NCBI GenBank assembly: GCA_963795835.1
Contig: CAWCJC010000002.1
Coordinates: forward strand, 310,001 to 374,000
Length of the DNA stretch: 64,000 nt
Direction: 5' to 3'
DNA from: JALYXI01 sp963795835
Lineage (GTDB): Bacteria > Acidobacteriota > Terriglobia > Bryobacterales > Bryobacteraceae
Shown here: positions 1 through 9,647 of the stretch, piece after piece
How the letters are laid out: every line of letters begins with the position of its first letter
Numbering within the stretch: position 1 is the first letter of the stretch
Made by a program: the position numbers and the translations under genes
The notes under the pieces: generated by a model
What the model was told of the DNA's origin: nothing
The model's database searches: none
What the model saw: the letters and a program-made list of their open reading frames with translations, nothing else

Positions 1-949
1 CCGCTACTTGCCGGGCAAAATAGAAGTCTTCACACTCCGGTTCCACACCGATACGCTTCATGAGCAGCAGGTCCGCGCCCGGCAAGTTCAGCCCCTGTTC
101 CGTAGTGACAGCGGTCTCAAATCCCGCCGTTGCGGCAAGTTGCCGCACTTTGGCGTTTAAGTCTTCGGCCCGGCCGCTGGGATAGCAGAAGTGGCGAGTC
201 GGAACGCCAAGTTCTTCGGCAACACGATCGCGGGAAACTTCTATCTCCTGGCGTAATTCCTCCATGCTTTCCACGCGGGAGAGGATAGGATGCGTGACGG
301 TATGAGCGCCAAACTCAATGCCGTTGCTCCGCATTTCCCGGATCTCCGCCCAGCCGAGCGGCCTGAAGCGTTCGGGAGGGCTCACAGGAACCTCCACTTG
401 CAGGAGCGCGGGCAGGGAATCGATCAGTGCGAGCCGCTCCCGATTCGGCACGCGCGTCATCGCATCCGCAATCCTGTGCAGCGCCGCTTCCCGCTCTTCC
501 GCATTTCGGAGCGGCACGTTCTGCTCCCCCGCCAAGGAGACGGATTGCAAGGGCGTGGCGAGCAAGGCAAAGTGCAGCTTGTCCCACCAAAACCAGGTCA
601 AGCCATCGATCACGCCCGTGGTAACGAACATCGTCGCCGGAATGCCGAATTGCTTCAGCGAGGGATATCCGTTGTAGTAAAAATCCCGGTAGCCGTCGTC
701 AATGGTAATCGCGAGCGCGTTTTCCGGTAGAGCCGTGCCGGTCTTGAAATGATTCGCGGCCTCGGTCAGAGAGATGGGGCGGTAATGGCGAACCATGTGT
801 TCGCACTGGAGCCGAAAAGTATGGGTATGTTCTGCGGGGAAGCGGTGGTACATCAGGATCCGAAGCGTCCTGCGATTCGCATGCCTGAGCAGCGCCAACG
901 CGCCGCTGTGATGAAAAGCGAGTTGCGCGAGTCTCTTCAGGCGAATCAT
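1..949 (-). CDS. Polysaccharide deacetylase (NodB fold), 3' end off the window
   Basis: The gene reads leftwards from an ATG at 949 and is still open at base 1, so its C-terminus is missing. The visible 316 residues begin with a basic segment, then LMYHRF near residue 33, and the NodB motif TIDDGY near residue 85. That motif holds the paired aspartates that bind metal and act as base. Further on comes TVTHP, giving the metal-binding histidine, and later HFCYPSGR. This is the layout of metal-dependent enzymes that remove N-acetyl or O-acetyl groups from surface polysaccharides. The start overlaps the stop of the LysR gene as ATGA, so the two are probably translationally coupled. No signal peptide is obvious. 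The family is secure; the substrate is unknown. Confidence 0.85.
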   Translation of the reverse strand, partial: MIRLKRLAQLAFHHSGALALLRHANRRTLRILMYHRFPAEHTHTFRLQCEHMVRHYRPISLTEAANHFKTGTALPENALAITIDDGYRDFYYNGYPSLKQFGIPATMFVTTGVIDGLTWFWWDKLHFALLATPLQSVSLAGEQNVPLRNAEEREAALHRIADAMTRVPNRERLALIDSLPALLQVEVPVSPPERFRPLGWAEIREMRSNGIEFGAHTVTHPILSRVESMEELRQEIEVSRDRVAEELGVPTRHFCYPSGRAEDLNAKVRQLAATAGFETAVTTEQGLNLPGADLLLMKRIGVEPECEDFYFARQVA

Positions 950-1821
950 AGCTGGTCCAAGACCTCCAGAAACGCCGACGCGGCGTAACTAAGCGCGCGC
1001 TGCGAGTGCCGCACTAGATGGATTTTCCGCTCCACCGCGATCTCTTTCACCTGCACAGCGCGAAGCAAACCCTGCTTCAGTTCGCTCTCCACACACATGC
1101 GCGGCAGGAAAGCGACACCCACATTGGCCAGGACCAGCTTGCGGATCGTCTCCACCGTAGGCATCTCGATATTCATGTTCAGCGGCACTTGATAGCGTTG
1201 AAATTCTCGTAGCACCACTTCCCGGTAAGGGGAGAGTACGTTGTGCGCGATAAAATTTTCCTGTCCCAATTCCTTAATGGATACGGTTTTCATTCCGGCC
1301 AAACGGTGCGCGGGCGAGACAACGAAGGCCAGCCCATCCTTGAAGATAACCGGTGCGGTAAGCCGCTGGTCGCGGGGGTCGTAGCTGATCACGCCAAGCT
1401 CCAGGTTTCCGTTCAGAATCTCGGTGGGGATCTTGCTCGAAAGGCTGCGGCGGACCTGAACCTTCACCTTCGGGTAGAGGGATCGATACCGCTCGATATG
1501 CTGGAGAAGATAGAGCGTGGTGGATTCATTGGCGCCGATCACGAGGCGTCCCGCCGAGTTGTCGCGCAGTTCTGTCAGTGAGTTTAGAAGCTCGGCCTTC
1601 AGGCTTTCAAAGCGGCGGGCATAATCGATTACGGCGTGGCCGGCGTCGGTGAGTTGCAAGTCTTTCGCGGAACGGTCGATCAGCTTCTCGCCAAGCTGGG
1701 CCTCCAGACGCTGGAGCGCCAGCGACACGGCCGGCTGAGTCCGATGGAGCCGGTCGGCAGCTCGGGAAAAACTTTTTTCGGTCGCGACGGTAAGGAACAC
1801 GTGGAGAGGATAGAGTTCCAT
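946..1821 (-). CDS. LysR-family transcriptional regulator
   Basis: A 291-residue LysR-type regulator. The N-terminal winged helix-turn-helix is clear in the first 60 residues (FLTVATEKSFSRAADRLHRT followed by QPAVSLALQRLE). It is followed by a linker helix and a two-lobed substrate-binding domain from about residue 90. An open frame continues upstream to 2034, but the family starts at MELYPLHVF, so I place the start at 1821. The gene diverges from leuA across 85 bases, the usual position for a LysR protein that controls the neighbouring operon. Its own 3' end overlaps the deacetylase start. A role in leucine gene control is inferred from position only. Confidence 0.87.
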   Translation of the reverse strand: MELYPLHVFLTVATEKSFSRAADRLHRTQPAVSLALQRLEAQLGEKLIDRSAKDLQLTDAGHAVIDYARRFESLKAELLNSLTELRDNSAGRLVIGANESTTLYLLQHIERYRSLYPKVKVQVRRSLSSKIPTEILNGNLELGVISYDPRDQRLTAPVIFKDGLAFVVSPAHRLAGMKTVSIKELGQENFIAHNVLSPYREVVLREFQRYQVPLNMNIEMPTVETIRKLVLANVGVAFLPRMCVESELKQGLLRAVQVKEIAVERKIHLVRHSQRALSYAASAFLEVLDQL

Positions 1822-1828
1822 CGCTGGA

Positions 1829-1872
1829 TTATAGGCGAAGCTTATAGGTACCGCAAACAGAATAAATTTGCG
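1829..1872. promoter_or_regulatory. Candidate LysR operator between the LysR gene and leuA
   Basis: The 85-base divergent gap holds two direct repeats of TTATAGG at 1829-1835 and 1842-1848, thirteen bases apart. It also holds an inverted repeat, CGCAAA at 1852-1857 with TTTGCG at 1867-1872, separated by nine bases. Dyads of this size in a divergent LysR promoter are typical binding sites. I do not see a clear consensus -35/-10 pair. The assignment rests on position and symmetry only. Confidence 0.4.
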
Positions 1873-1906
1873 TAATATTGTAGACGGGCATAACCTGGGA
1901 AAGACT

Positions 1907-3076
1907 ATGCAAGACAGAGTCTGGATTTTCGATACCACGCTGCGAGATGGCGAGCAATCGCCCGGTTGCAGCATGACGGTTCCGGAGAAGTTGCTAATTG
2001 CCCGGAAACTCGTGGAGCTGGGCGTCGACATCATGGAAGCCGGATTTCCGATCGCATCGGAAGGCGATTTTCAGGCCGTGGACGCAATCAGTCGCGAATT
2101 TCCGTGGGTGCAGGTAGCGGCACTTGCGCGTTCCACAACAGGCGATGTGGAGCGGGCGGCACAATCTTTAAAGGCTGCCAAACGGCCGCGCATCCATACT
2201 TTTATTGCCACCAGCGATATCCATCTGAAGTTTAAATTGAAGCGTTCGCGCCAGCAGGTGCTGGAGAGCGCGGTCGCCGCTGTCGAACTGGCACGGCGCT
2301 ACGTGGAAGATGTGGAATTTTCTGCTGAAGATGGCGCGCGGACAGACCCCGAGTATTTGATCGAGGTTGCGCGCGCGGTAGTCGCCGCCGGAGCGCGGAC
2401 CGTGAACATACCGGACACAGTCGGTTATTCGACACCCGATGAATACGGGGCGCTGATCGGGCGCGTGGTTGCGGCCCTGGGCGATTCGGCCGTAGTGAGC
2501 GTGCATTGTCACGATGATCTCGGGCTGGCAGTCGCAAACTCGCTTGCAGCGGTGCAAGCTGGTGCGCGGCAAGTGGAATGTACCGTGAATGGAATTGGTG
2601 AACGCGCGGGGAATTGTTCACTTGAAGAAATCGTGATGGTGATGAAGACCCGGCATGACCGCTACCCTTATCGAACGGGGATCCACGCAGAACATCTGTT
2701 TCCCACCAGCCAGTTGATCAGTTCCATCATCAGTTTCGGACCGCAGCCGAACAAGGCCATTGTGGGGCGCAATGCGTTCGCGCATGAGGCCGGCATACAT
2801 CAGGATGGATACCTGAAAGAGAAGACAACTTACGAAATCATCGATCCGCGCACGGTGGGCGTACCCGAAGGCAAGCTGGTTTTGGGCAAGCACAGCGGAC
2901 GGCATGCCTTGGGACAGCGCTGCAAAGAGCTGAATTTTGAACTAACGCGCGATGAGTTGGATACCGTTTACACACGGTTCACCGAGTTGGCGGATAGAAA
3001 GAAGGGAATTATGGATGAGGAGATTATGGCGCTGATCGCCACGATTCGGGAACAAGTGGGAGCGGCCGCGCATTGA
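1907..3076 (+). CDS. leuA: 2-isopropylmalate synthase
   Basis: This enzyme condenses acetyl-CoA with 2-oxoisovalerate, the first committed step of leucine synthesis, in the cytoplasm. The 389-residue protein opens with IFDTTLRDGEQSPG, the catalytic and metal-binding signature of the family. It has the second signature around HCHDDLGLAVANS and the GERAGN turn that follows, and HEAGIHQDG near residue 295. It is shorter than the usual 510-residue LeuA: the C-terminal regulatory domain that binds leucine is absent, so the enzyme may be feedback-insensitive or act like a homocitrate/citramalate-type relative. The ATG at 1907 follows GGGAAAG at a good distance; a TTG further upstream (1868) is less likely. 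It is first in the leuABCD operon. Confidence 0.9.
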   Translation: MQDRVWIFDTTLRDGEQSPGCSMTVPEKLLIARKLVELGVDIMEAGFPIASEGDFQAVDAISREFPWVQVAALARSTTGDVERAAQSLKAAKRPRIHTFIATSDIHLKFKLKRSRQQVLESAVAAVELARRYVEDVEFSAEDGARTDPEYLIEVARAVVAAGARTVNIPDTVGYSTPDEYGALIGRVVAALGDSAVVSVHCHDDLGLAVANSLAAVQAGARQVECTVNGIGERAGNCSLEEIVMVMKTRHDRYPYRTGIHAEHLFPTSQLISSIISFGPQPNKAIVGRNAFAHEAGIHQDGYLKEKTTYEIIDPRTVGVPEGKLVLGKHSGRHALGQRCKELNFELTRDELDTVYTRFTELADRKKGIMDEEIMALIATIREQVGAAAH

Positions 3077-4147
3077 CGTTTCAAGTTTTGGTGTTGCCGG
3101 GCGACGGCATAGGGCCGGAAGTAACAGCGCAGGCAGTTCGGGTGTTGGAGGCAGTTCTTCAAAAGAGCGGCCACGCAGTTCAGTTGAAAGAAGGTCTGCT
3201 GGGTGGAATTGCCATCCATAAGACCGGCACGCCCATGCCTCCCGAGACTGCTCAGGCAGCCTCTTCTGCCGACGCCACTTTACTGGGCGCGGTGGGCCTG
3301 CCCGAGTTCGACGATGCGCCGCCGGAAAAACGGCCGGAACGCGGGTTGCTGGGCATTCGTAAAGCGATGGGCGTCTATGCAAATCTGCGCCCGGTGCGCA
3401 CCTATGCTTCGCTACTCGATTCGTCACCGTTAAAAAACGAGTTAGTCGACGGAACGGACATGATTATCGTCCGGGAATTGACGGGCGGCATTTACTACGG
3501 CACGCCCAGAGGGATTAGTGGTTCCGGGTGCGGAAGAGCGCGCCGTGAATACCATGGTTTATACGCGGGCGGAGATTGAACGTGTGGCTCATATGGCGTT
3601 CCATTTGGCCCGGAACCGCCGGAAGAAAGTGACTTCCGTAGATAAGTCAAACGTTCTCGAAAACTCGCAGTTGTGGCGGCGCGTCGTGATTGAAGTCGCG
3701 GCTAAATATCCGGACGTGATGCTCGATCATCTGTTAGTGGACAATTGCGCAATGCAGTTAGTGCTGAATCCGCGCCGGTTCGACATTGTACTTACGGAAA
3801 ACTTGTTCGGTGACATCCTCAGCGACGAAGGCGCCGTAATCGCGGGATCCATTGGCATGCTGCCCAGCGCCTCGCTCGGGGAGCGGAAAGCTTCGGGCGT
3901 GTGGACGGGGCTGTATGAACCTGTCCATGGATCGGCGCCCGATATCGCGGGGCAGAATAAGGCCAATCCGCTGGGTGCCATCGGCAGCGTGGCAGCCATG
4001 TTGGAATATAGCTTTGGGTTGAAGGATGAAGCTGCTCGCGTGAACCGTGCGGTGGAGACGGTGCTGTCGAGCGGTAATGTTACTGCTGATCTTAAAGGAA
4101 CGGCTACTACCGAACAGGTAGGAACCGCAATCGTGAATAGCTTATGA
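3073..4147 (+). CDS. leuB: 3-isopropylmalate dehydrogenase, apparent +1 frameshift
   Basis: LeuB oxidises and decarboxylates 3-isopropylmalate with NAD. The first part, from a TTG that overlaps the leuA stop (TTGA), contains VLPGDGIGPEV and ends its frame after GGIYYGTPRG. The rest continues in the next frame with ERAVNTMVYTRAEIERVAHMAF, TENLFGDILSDE and YEPVHGSAPDIAGQ. Removing one G from the GGG at 3511-3513 rejoins the halves into about 357 residues, the normal length, with all active-site motifs intact. The neighbouring leuC start overlaps the stop as ATGA. An intact gene with a sequence error is more likely than a pseudogene, since leuA and leuC are undamaged. Confidence 0.88.
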
Positions 4148-5547
4148 AGCCGAGAACGATCATCGAGAAGGTGTGGGACAACCACGTTGTTACCGAGCAA
4201 CCGGGTGCCCCGACACTTCTCTATATTGACCTGCACTTAGTCCACGAAGTAACATCGCCCCAGGCATTTTCAGGCTTGCGCGAGCGTGGGCTGAAGGTTC
4301 GGCGTCCGGATAAGACGCTGGCCACGGCAGACCATAGTATCCCGACCACGGACAGACGACTGCCGATTGTGGACAAAATCGCAGCGCATCAATTAGAGCA
4401 GCTAGAAAAAAATTGTCTCGATTTCGGTATTCAGTGCTTCGGCGTGCATAGCTCGCAGCAGGGCATTGTGCATGTAATCGGGCCGGAGTATGGCGCGACC
4501 CAACCGGGAATGACCGTAGTTTGCGGTGATTCTCATACGGCGACGCATGGCGCCTTTGGCGCTCTGGCTTTCGGGATCGGGACCAGTGAAGTGGAGCAGG
4601 TGCTGGCGACGCAATGTTTGCTGCAGCGCAAGTCGAAGACATTCGAAGTGCGGGTTGAGGGTAGCTTGAATCCGGGTGTCGGGGCCAAAGACATCATCCT
4701 GCATTTGATTTCGAAGATCGGCATCGGCGGAGGAACGGGCTGTGTGTTCGAGTATTCGGGTTCCGCGATCCGGGCCCTCAATATGGAACAGCGCATGACG
4801 GTGTGCAACATGTCGATTGAAGGCGGAGCTCGCGCGGGCATGGTGGCCCCAGACGATCAAACTTTTCAATATCTGGCGGGCCGCGAATTTTCACCGAAGG
4901 GCGCGGCTTGGGACAGCGCCGTGGCGCGCTGGAAGCAATTGCCGACCGACGAGGGTGCGACCTTCGATCACACCATTTCGCTCGATGCGGCCAGTATGGA
5001 ACCGATGATTACTTATGGCACCAACCCCGGAATGGGGATGGCGATCACGGCGCCGCTCCCCGACCCTGCTTCGATCGGGGATTTCCGGGAGCGCGAGAGT
5101 CTGGAAAAGGCGCTGCGTTACATGGGACTCGAAGGCGGCAAGCCTCTGCTGGGCCATCCGGTAAACGTCGTCTTTATCGGCAGCTGCACCAATTCGCGAA
5201 TCAGCGACCTGCGGAGCGCGGCGTCTATACTGCGGGGGCGGAAGGTGAATCCGAGCGTGCGTGTGCTGGTTGTTCCCGGGTCGCAGGAAGTCAAGCGGCA
5301 GGCCGAAGCAGAGGGGCTGCCCGATGTTTTCCGCGCGGCAGGCTGCGAGTGGCGGGAGCCCGGCTGTTCCATGTGCATCGCCATGAATGGCGACATGTTG
5401 CAGCCTGGCGAATATTCGGTCTCCACCAGCAATCGCAACTTTGAGGGACGGCAGGGTAAAGGTGGCCGGACATTCCTGGCAAGTCCGCTTACCGCGGCCG
5501 CCAGCGCGGTAACCGGCGTAGTGACTGACGTACGGAGGATGATGTGA
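4144..5547 (+). CDS. leuC: 3-isopropylmalate dehydratase large subunit
   Basis: The large subunit of the 4Fe-4S isopropylmalate isomerase converts 2- to 3-isopropylmalate together with LeuD. The 467 residues match the family length. The three cluster cysteines are visible as C348 in GSCTNSR, and C408 and C411 in GCSMCIAMNGD. CGDSHTATHGAFGA and NRNFEGRQGKGGRT are further signatures of the aconitase family. The start overlaps the leuB stop (ATGA) and the stop overlaps the leuD GTG, so expression is tightly coupled along the operon. Confidence 0.95.
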   Translation: MKPRTIIEKVWDNHVVTEQPGAPTLLYIDLHLVHEVTSPQAFSGLRERGLKVRRPDKTLATADHSIPTTDRRLPIVDKIAAHQLEQLEKNCLDFGIQCFGVHSSQQGIVHVIGPEYGATQPGMTVVCGDSHTATHGAFGALAFGIGTSEVEQVLATQCLLQRKSKTFEVRVEGSLNPGVGAKDIILHLISKIGIGGGTGCVFEYSGSAIRALNMEQRMTVCNMSIEGGARAGMVAPDDQTFQYLAGREFSPKGAAWDSAVARWKQLPTDEGATFDHTISLDAASMEPMITYGTNPGMGMAITAPLPDPASIGDFRERESLEKALRYMGLEGGKPLLGHPVNVVFIGSCTNSRISDLRSAASILRGRKVNPSVRVLVVPGSQEVKRQAEAEGLPDVFRAAGCEWREPGCSMCIAMNGDMLQPGEYSVSTSNRNFEGRQGKGGRTFLASPLTAAASAVTGVVTDVRRMM

Positions 5548-6120
5548 AGCCGTTTGTCCCGTTTGAAAGCAAAGTGGTGCGCATGGAATTAAATAACATC
5601 GATACCGATCAGATTATTCCGGCGCGCTTCTTGAAAACTACCTCGAAAGAAGGTTTGGATCAGCAATTATTTAACGACTGGCGCTATCTTACCGGATGGA
5701 AGTCCCAACCCGGAATTCATTCTGAATCGGCCGGAGGGGCGGGGAAGACAAATCTTACTCGCAGGGGATAACTTCGGATGCGGCAGTTCACGGGAACATG
5801 CTCCCTGGGCGTTAACGCAGTTTGGTTTTCGCGCCGTGATCAGCACCAGTTTCGCGGACATTTTTACGGGGAATTCGCTGAAGAACTCGCTGCTGCCCTT
5901 AATCGTTCCTCCTGATGTACACGCGAAGTTGTTCGCCATGGCGGACGATGCGGTGCTGGCAATAGACTTGGCTTCTCAAACGTTAAAGTTGCCCGACGGA
6001 AGCGAGGTGGTGTTCCCCGTGGACCCATTTAGCAAAGCGTGCATGCTGGAAGGCGTGGATGAATTAGGCTGGATTTTGAAGCAAGCCCCGGCGATTGAGA
6101 AGTTTGAAGCGCGTGCTTAA
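5544..6120 (+). CDS. leuD: 3-isopropylmalate dehydratase small subunit, apparent +1 frameshift
   Basis: LeuD supplies the swivelling substrate-binding domain of the isomerase. Translation begins at a GTG overlapping the leuC stop, giving NIDTDQIIPARFLK, and runs out of frame near residue 55. The next frame carries GDNFGCGSSREHAPWAL and FADIF, the hallmark of the family. Dropping one C from the CCC at 5704-5706 joins them into about 191 residues, the expected size. It is the second broken frame in this operon. Both breaks are one extra base in a short run, and both proteins are otherwise perfectly conserved. Confidence 0.87.
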
Positions 6121-6211
6121 GCGACCCTGGCTTACCTTGTTCTTGTAATTCCCCGCGCACCAATTCGCGGCGCACCTAAAGTTTCCCCCTTTCCCCGCCG
6201 ATTAAGTACAC

Positions 6212-6562
6212 ATGTACGAAAGAAGAGTGGAAAGCCGTCTACTATGCGCCGATATGGTGGAGGTGGTGTGGACAGATGCCCGCGGTGCGATCAGAACCGC
6301 TATCGCTTTACTTGAAGATATTTCCCAGCTGGGCGTCTGTCTCCAACTGGATGTGGCCATCCCCCTCTTCGCGGTGGTCTTAATTAATTTGAATGGCGTG
6401 CAAACGCGCGCAATGGTTCGATACTGCCGCTGGTGCGAGCTCGGTTATTTCGCGGGTCTCACCTTCGCCCCCGGCGCGCAATGGTCACGGGAACGCTTCC
6501 AGCCCAAGCACCTTACCGACCTGGCGAATGTCGGAATTCATGGACCGGAGCGCGTCGTATGA
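6212..6562 (+). CDS. PilZ-domain protein
   Basis: A 116-residue single-domain protein. The N-terminal RRVESR supplies the RxxxR motif and EDISQLGVCLQL supplies the D/N-x-S-x-x-G motif of PilZ, the commonest receptor fold for cyclic di-GMP. A beta-barrel-like alternation of hydrophobic residues fills the rest. Single-domain PilZ proteins usually act by binding a partner. The gene lies just upstream of glycosidase and glycosyltransferase genes, so regulation of polysaccharide formation by c-di-GMP is a reasonable inference. Ligand binding is not proven by sequence alone. Confidence 0.75.
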   Translation: MYERRVESRLLCADMVEVVWTDARGAIRTAIALLEDISQLGVCLQLDVAIPLFAVVLINLNGVQTRAMVRYCRWCELGYFAGLTFAPGAQWSRERFQPKHLTDLANVGIHGPERVV

Positions 6563-6591
6563 TTGAATTTGCCTGGGGGAGTTTGTAACGC

Positions 6592-8511
6592 ATGGCTCGG
6601 CAGGCCGTCCTTAGACATGGAGTTTCTTTGAAGACCACTTCGGATCTCACCTATTCTCACGGTTATCCCCGGCCCCAACTCGAACGCGCGGATTGGCAAT
6701 CTTTGAACGGACCCTGGGAGTTTGCGATTGACCATCAGGCGCGTTTTTCGCTCCCCGGTCAGGTAACATTTGACCGCGAAATCCTAGTACCTTTCTCGCC
6801 TGAAACGGCGGCGAGCGGGATCTCCGATACGGGTTTCTACCGCGCGGTGTGGTACCGGCGCCGCTTTACCGCCCCTGCGCTGACCGATGGCCATCGCCTT
6901 TATCTCCATTTCGGCGCGGTCGATTATAGCGCGTCTGTATGGGTGAATGGCCGCTTCGCCGGGGCTCATACGGGCGGTTATTGCCCGTTTCATTTTGACG
7001 TTACCGATCTTCTCCACGAAGCTGGGGAGCAAACGATCGAAGTTCGCGCCGAGGACGATCCCTCCGATTTGGCAAAACCTCGCGGCAAGCAGGATTGGCA
7101 ACTGGATGCCCACTCCATCTGGTATCCGCGCACCACCGGGATCTGGCAAACCGTGTGGCTGGAGCGCGTTCCCGCTGCTTTTCTCGATAGCTTGCGCTGG
7201 ATACCGAACGTAGAGCGTTGGGAAATCGCCTTTGAAGCTTCCATCGCGGGCAAGCGGATCGATGGGCTGAAATTGAATGTTCGGCTTCATGTTGGCAATT
7301 TTCTGGTCGCTGACGATACCTACGGTGTCGTAGCGGGCGAAGTCAACCGCCGCATCGGACTGTCGGACCCCGGCATTGACGATTACCGTAACGATCTGCT
7401 CTGGACGCCGTCCTCACCCACGCTCATTCAGGCCCAGATTTCCCTTCTCGACGAAAACGGGAAGATCATCGATTCCGCTCTCAGCTATACGGCCCTGCGC
7501 TCGGTAGTTCTCCAAGGCGACCGCTTCTGCCTGAACTCCCGGCCTTACCAACTTCGCATGGTGCTCGATCAGGGCTACTGGCCCGAAACGGGCCTCACCT
7601 CGCCGGGCGACGATGCGCTGCGCCGCGATGTCGAATTGGCGAAGCAGATGGGCTTCAATGGCGTTCGGAAGCACCAGAAAATCGAAGACCCGCGTTATTT
7701 ATATTGGGCCGATACCCTGGGCCTTATGGTGTGGGAGGAGATGCCCTCCGCCTACCGGTTTACCCGCGATTCTATCGAACGCCTCAGCCGCGAGTGGGCA
7801 GAGGCGATCGCGCGTGATTCCAGTCATCCGTGCATCGTCGCCTGGGTTCCTTTCAACGAATCGTGGGGAGTGCCGGACCTTCCCGATAGCCCGTCGCAGC
7901 GCCACTATGTCCAGGCTCTCTATCACATGACCAAGACGCTGGACCCCACTCGTCCTGTCATTGGAAATGACGGTTGGGAAAGTGTCGCAACCGACGTCAT
8001 TGGGATTCACGACTACGACGATCAGCCTTCGCGCATCGCTAATCGTTACGGCATCGATGAAGTGCAGACCGCACTGTTCAAGCGCGAGCGTCCCGGCGGG
8101 CGTCTTTTGATGCTTGATGGGCAGCGCTCCGATCAACCAATCATGCTCACGGAATTCGGGGGCATTGCCTTTTCGCCGGATACTCAGGGTACATGGGGAT
8201 ACACGCGGTCGGAATCGTCCGCCCAATTTGCGGAGCGCTATTCCACTTTGTTGGGCGTGGTTCGCAGCTTGGTCTCTCTGGCGGGCTTCTGCTACACGCA
8301 ATTCACCGATACGTATCAGGAAGCGAACGGGATTCTCTATGCCGATCGCACGCCGAAATTTCCTCTGGAAGAAATTGCCGTCGCCACCCGCGGGACCCGG
8401 TTTTCTCAGGACCGGCAAATGGAGTTTTTCTGGCGCGAACGCATCATGCATTTTCAACGGCATCAATACCTGGTTCCCGCGGAGGATTATAAGACTCAGG
8501 ATCGTCATTAG
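6592..8511 (+). CDS. Glycoside hydrolase family 2 (beta-galactosidase/glucuronidase type)
   Basis: A 639-residue cytoplasmic-looking enzyme with no signal peptide. The first 200 residues form the sugar-binding jelly roll (LNGPWEFAID, WYRRRFTAP, VWVNGRFAGAHTGGY), then an immunoglobulin-like domain, then a TIM barrel. The general acid/base is E423 in PFNESWG and the nucleophile is E521 in LTEFGG. These place it in GH2, whose members release beta-galactose, beta-glucuronate or beta-mannose. GGGGGAG upstream supports the ATG at 6592. Its stop overlaps the start of the next glycosidase, so the two are probably made together and may act on one oligosaccharide. Confidence 0.9.
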   Translation: MARQAVLRHGVSLKTTSDLTYSHGYPRPQLERADWQSLNGPWEFAIDHQARFSLPGQVTFDREILVPFSPETAASGISDTGFYRAVWYRRRFTAPALTDGHRLYLHFGAVDYSASVWVNGRFAGAHTGGYCPFHFDVTDLLHEAGEQTIEVRAEDDPSDLAKPRGKQDWQLDAHSIWYPRTTGIWQTVWLERVPAAFLDSLRWIPNVERWEIAFEASIAGKRIDGLKLNVRLHVGNFLVADDTYGVVAGEVNRRIGLSDPGIDDYRNDLLWTPSSPTLIQAQISLLDENGKIIDSALSYTALRSVVLQGDRFCLNSRPYQLRMVLDQGYWPETGLTSPGDDALRRDVELAKQMGFNGVRKHQKIEDPRYLYWADTLGLMVWEEMPSAYRFTRDSIERLSREWAEAIARDSSHPCIVAWVPFNESWGVPDLPDSPSQRHYVQALYHMTKTLDPTRPVIGNDGWESVATDVIGIHDYDDQPSRIANRYGIDEVQTALFKRERPGGRLLMLDGQRSDQPIMLTEFGGIAFSPDTQGTWGYTRSESSAQFAERYSTLLGVVRSLVSLAGFCYTQFTDTYQEANGILYADRTPKFPLEEIAVATRGTRFSQDRQMEFFWRERIMHFQRHQYLVPAEDYKTQDRH

Positions 8512-9647
8512 TGTTCCGTTCGTTTTGGATGGGCGGCTTCGAATGTGCCACCCACCGCAATCCGGAAAATTTTCGGCTCGACATGATCGCCGGAACTCAG
8601 CACGATGTGCAGGCGGAGTCTGATTACGCGCTGCTAAAAACAGTGAATATGCTGACGGCGCGGGATGGCTTGAGATGGCATCTGATTGAGCGCGAACCCG
8701 GCGTGTACGATTGGTCGTCGTTCCTGCCGATGCTGCAGGCCGCGAACCGCCAAGGCATCCAGGTTATCTGGGATGTCTGCCACTATGGCTGGCCGGATTT
8801 TATCGACATCTTTTCTCCCCAGTTTCCGGATCGTTTTGCGCGCTTCTCGGAGGCAGCGGCGCGCGTCATACGTTCTGAATCGGAGGACGTGCCCTTCTAT
8901 GCGCCCGTGAATGAAATTTCGTTCTTCGCCTGGGCTGCGGCGCGCACACTCATGTATCCCCACGCTGAAGGGAAGGACATTGAACTCAAGCACCAACTCA
9001 TCCGCGCCGCCGTGTCCGCGGTCCAGGCAATCCGCTCCGTCGATTCGCGTGCCCGGTTTATTTACCCGGAGCCTTTGATTCATGTCGTGCCTCAACCAGG
9101 GCGTCCGCAAAGCGCGCGGCGTGCGGAACGCTGGCGTCTTGCTCAGTACGAAGCCTGGGACATGATCGCTGGTTATCAAAATCCCGAGTTGGGTGGCAAG
9201 CCGGACTTCCTGGACATCATCGGCGCCAATTTTTATTCCTCAAATGAATGGCAGGTGGATGATGGTTCCCGGCTTATTTGGAATCAGGATCCGCCCGACC
9301 CGCGGTGGCGCCCCTTGCATCTGCTCCTGAAAGATGTCTGGGATCGGTACCACCTTCCAATGTTTCTCGCGGAAACAAGTCACGTCGGCGCGTTGCGGCC
9401 CAGTTGGATTCGTGAGATCGGAAATCAACTCGCTCTTGCGCATCAGGAGGGCACTCCCGTGTTAGGCGTTTGCTTATATCCAATTCTGGACCGATATGAC
9501 TGGGCAGATTCCGAGCACTGGCACAACAGCGGATTGTGGGACTATACTCAACAGACCGGGGGCGAGTTGCAGCGCATCCTGAACCAGCCGTACGCCGAGG
9601 CGTTACGCGCAGTTCAAAAGCAGTTATTGCATCGAAACGCTCAGTAA
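8511..9647 (+). CDS. GH1-like beta-glycosidase
   Basis: A 378-residue TIM-barrel glycosidase resembling beta-glucosidases but shorter than typical GH1 enzymes (about 450 residues). E135 in PVNEISFF fits the acid/base position and E288 in LAETSHVG fits the nucleophile position of clan GH-A. RWHLIEREPGVYDW and IIGANFY are typical of that clan. The start is a GTG sharing its first G with the TAG of the GH2 gene. No signal peptide is present, so it acts inside the cell. The family is probable; the substrate is not readable. Related proteins often sit in exopolysaccharide clusters, and here it precedes a glycosyltransferase. Confidence 0.75.
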   Translation: MFRSFWMGGFECATHRNPENFRLDMIAGTQHDVQAESDYALLKTVNMLTARDGLRWHLIEREPGVYDWSSFLPMLQAANRQGIQVIWDVCHYGWPDFIDIFSPQFPDRFARFSEAAARVIRSESEDVPFYAPVNEISFFAWAAARTLMYPHAEGKDIELKHQLIRAAVSAVQAIRSVDSRARFIYPEPLIHVVPQPGRPQSARRAERWRLAQYEAWDMIAGYQNPELGGKPDFLDIIGANFYSSNEWQVDDGSRLIWNQDPPDPRWRPLHLLLKDVWDRYHLPMFLAETSHVGALRPSWIREIGNQLALAHQEGTPVLGVCLYPILDRYDWADSEHWHNSGLWDYTQQTGGELQRILNQPYAEALRAVQKQLLHRNAQ

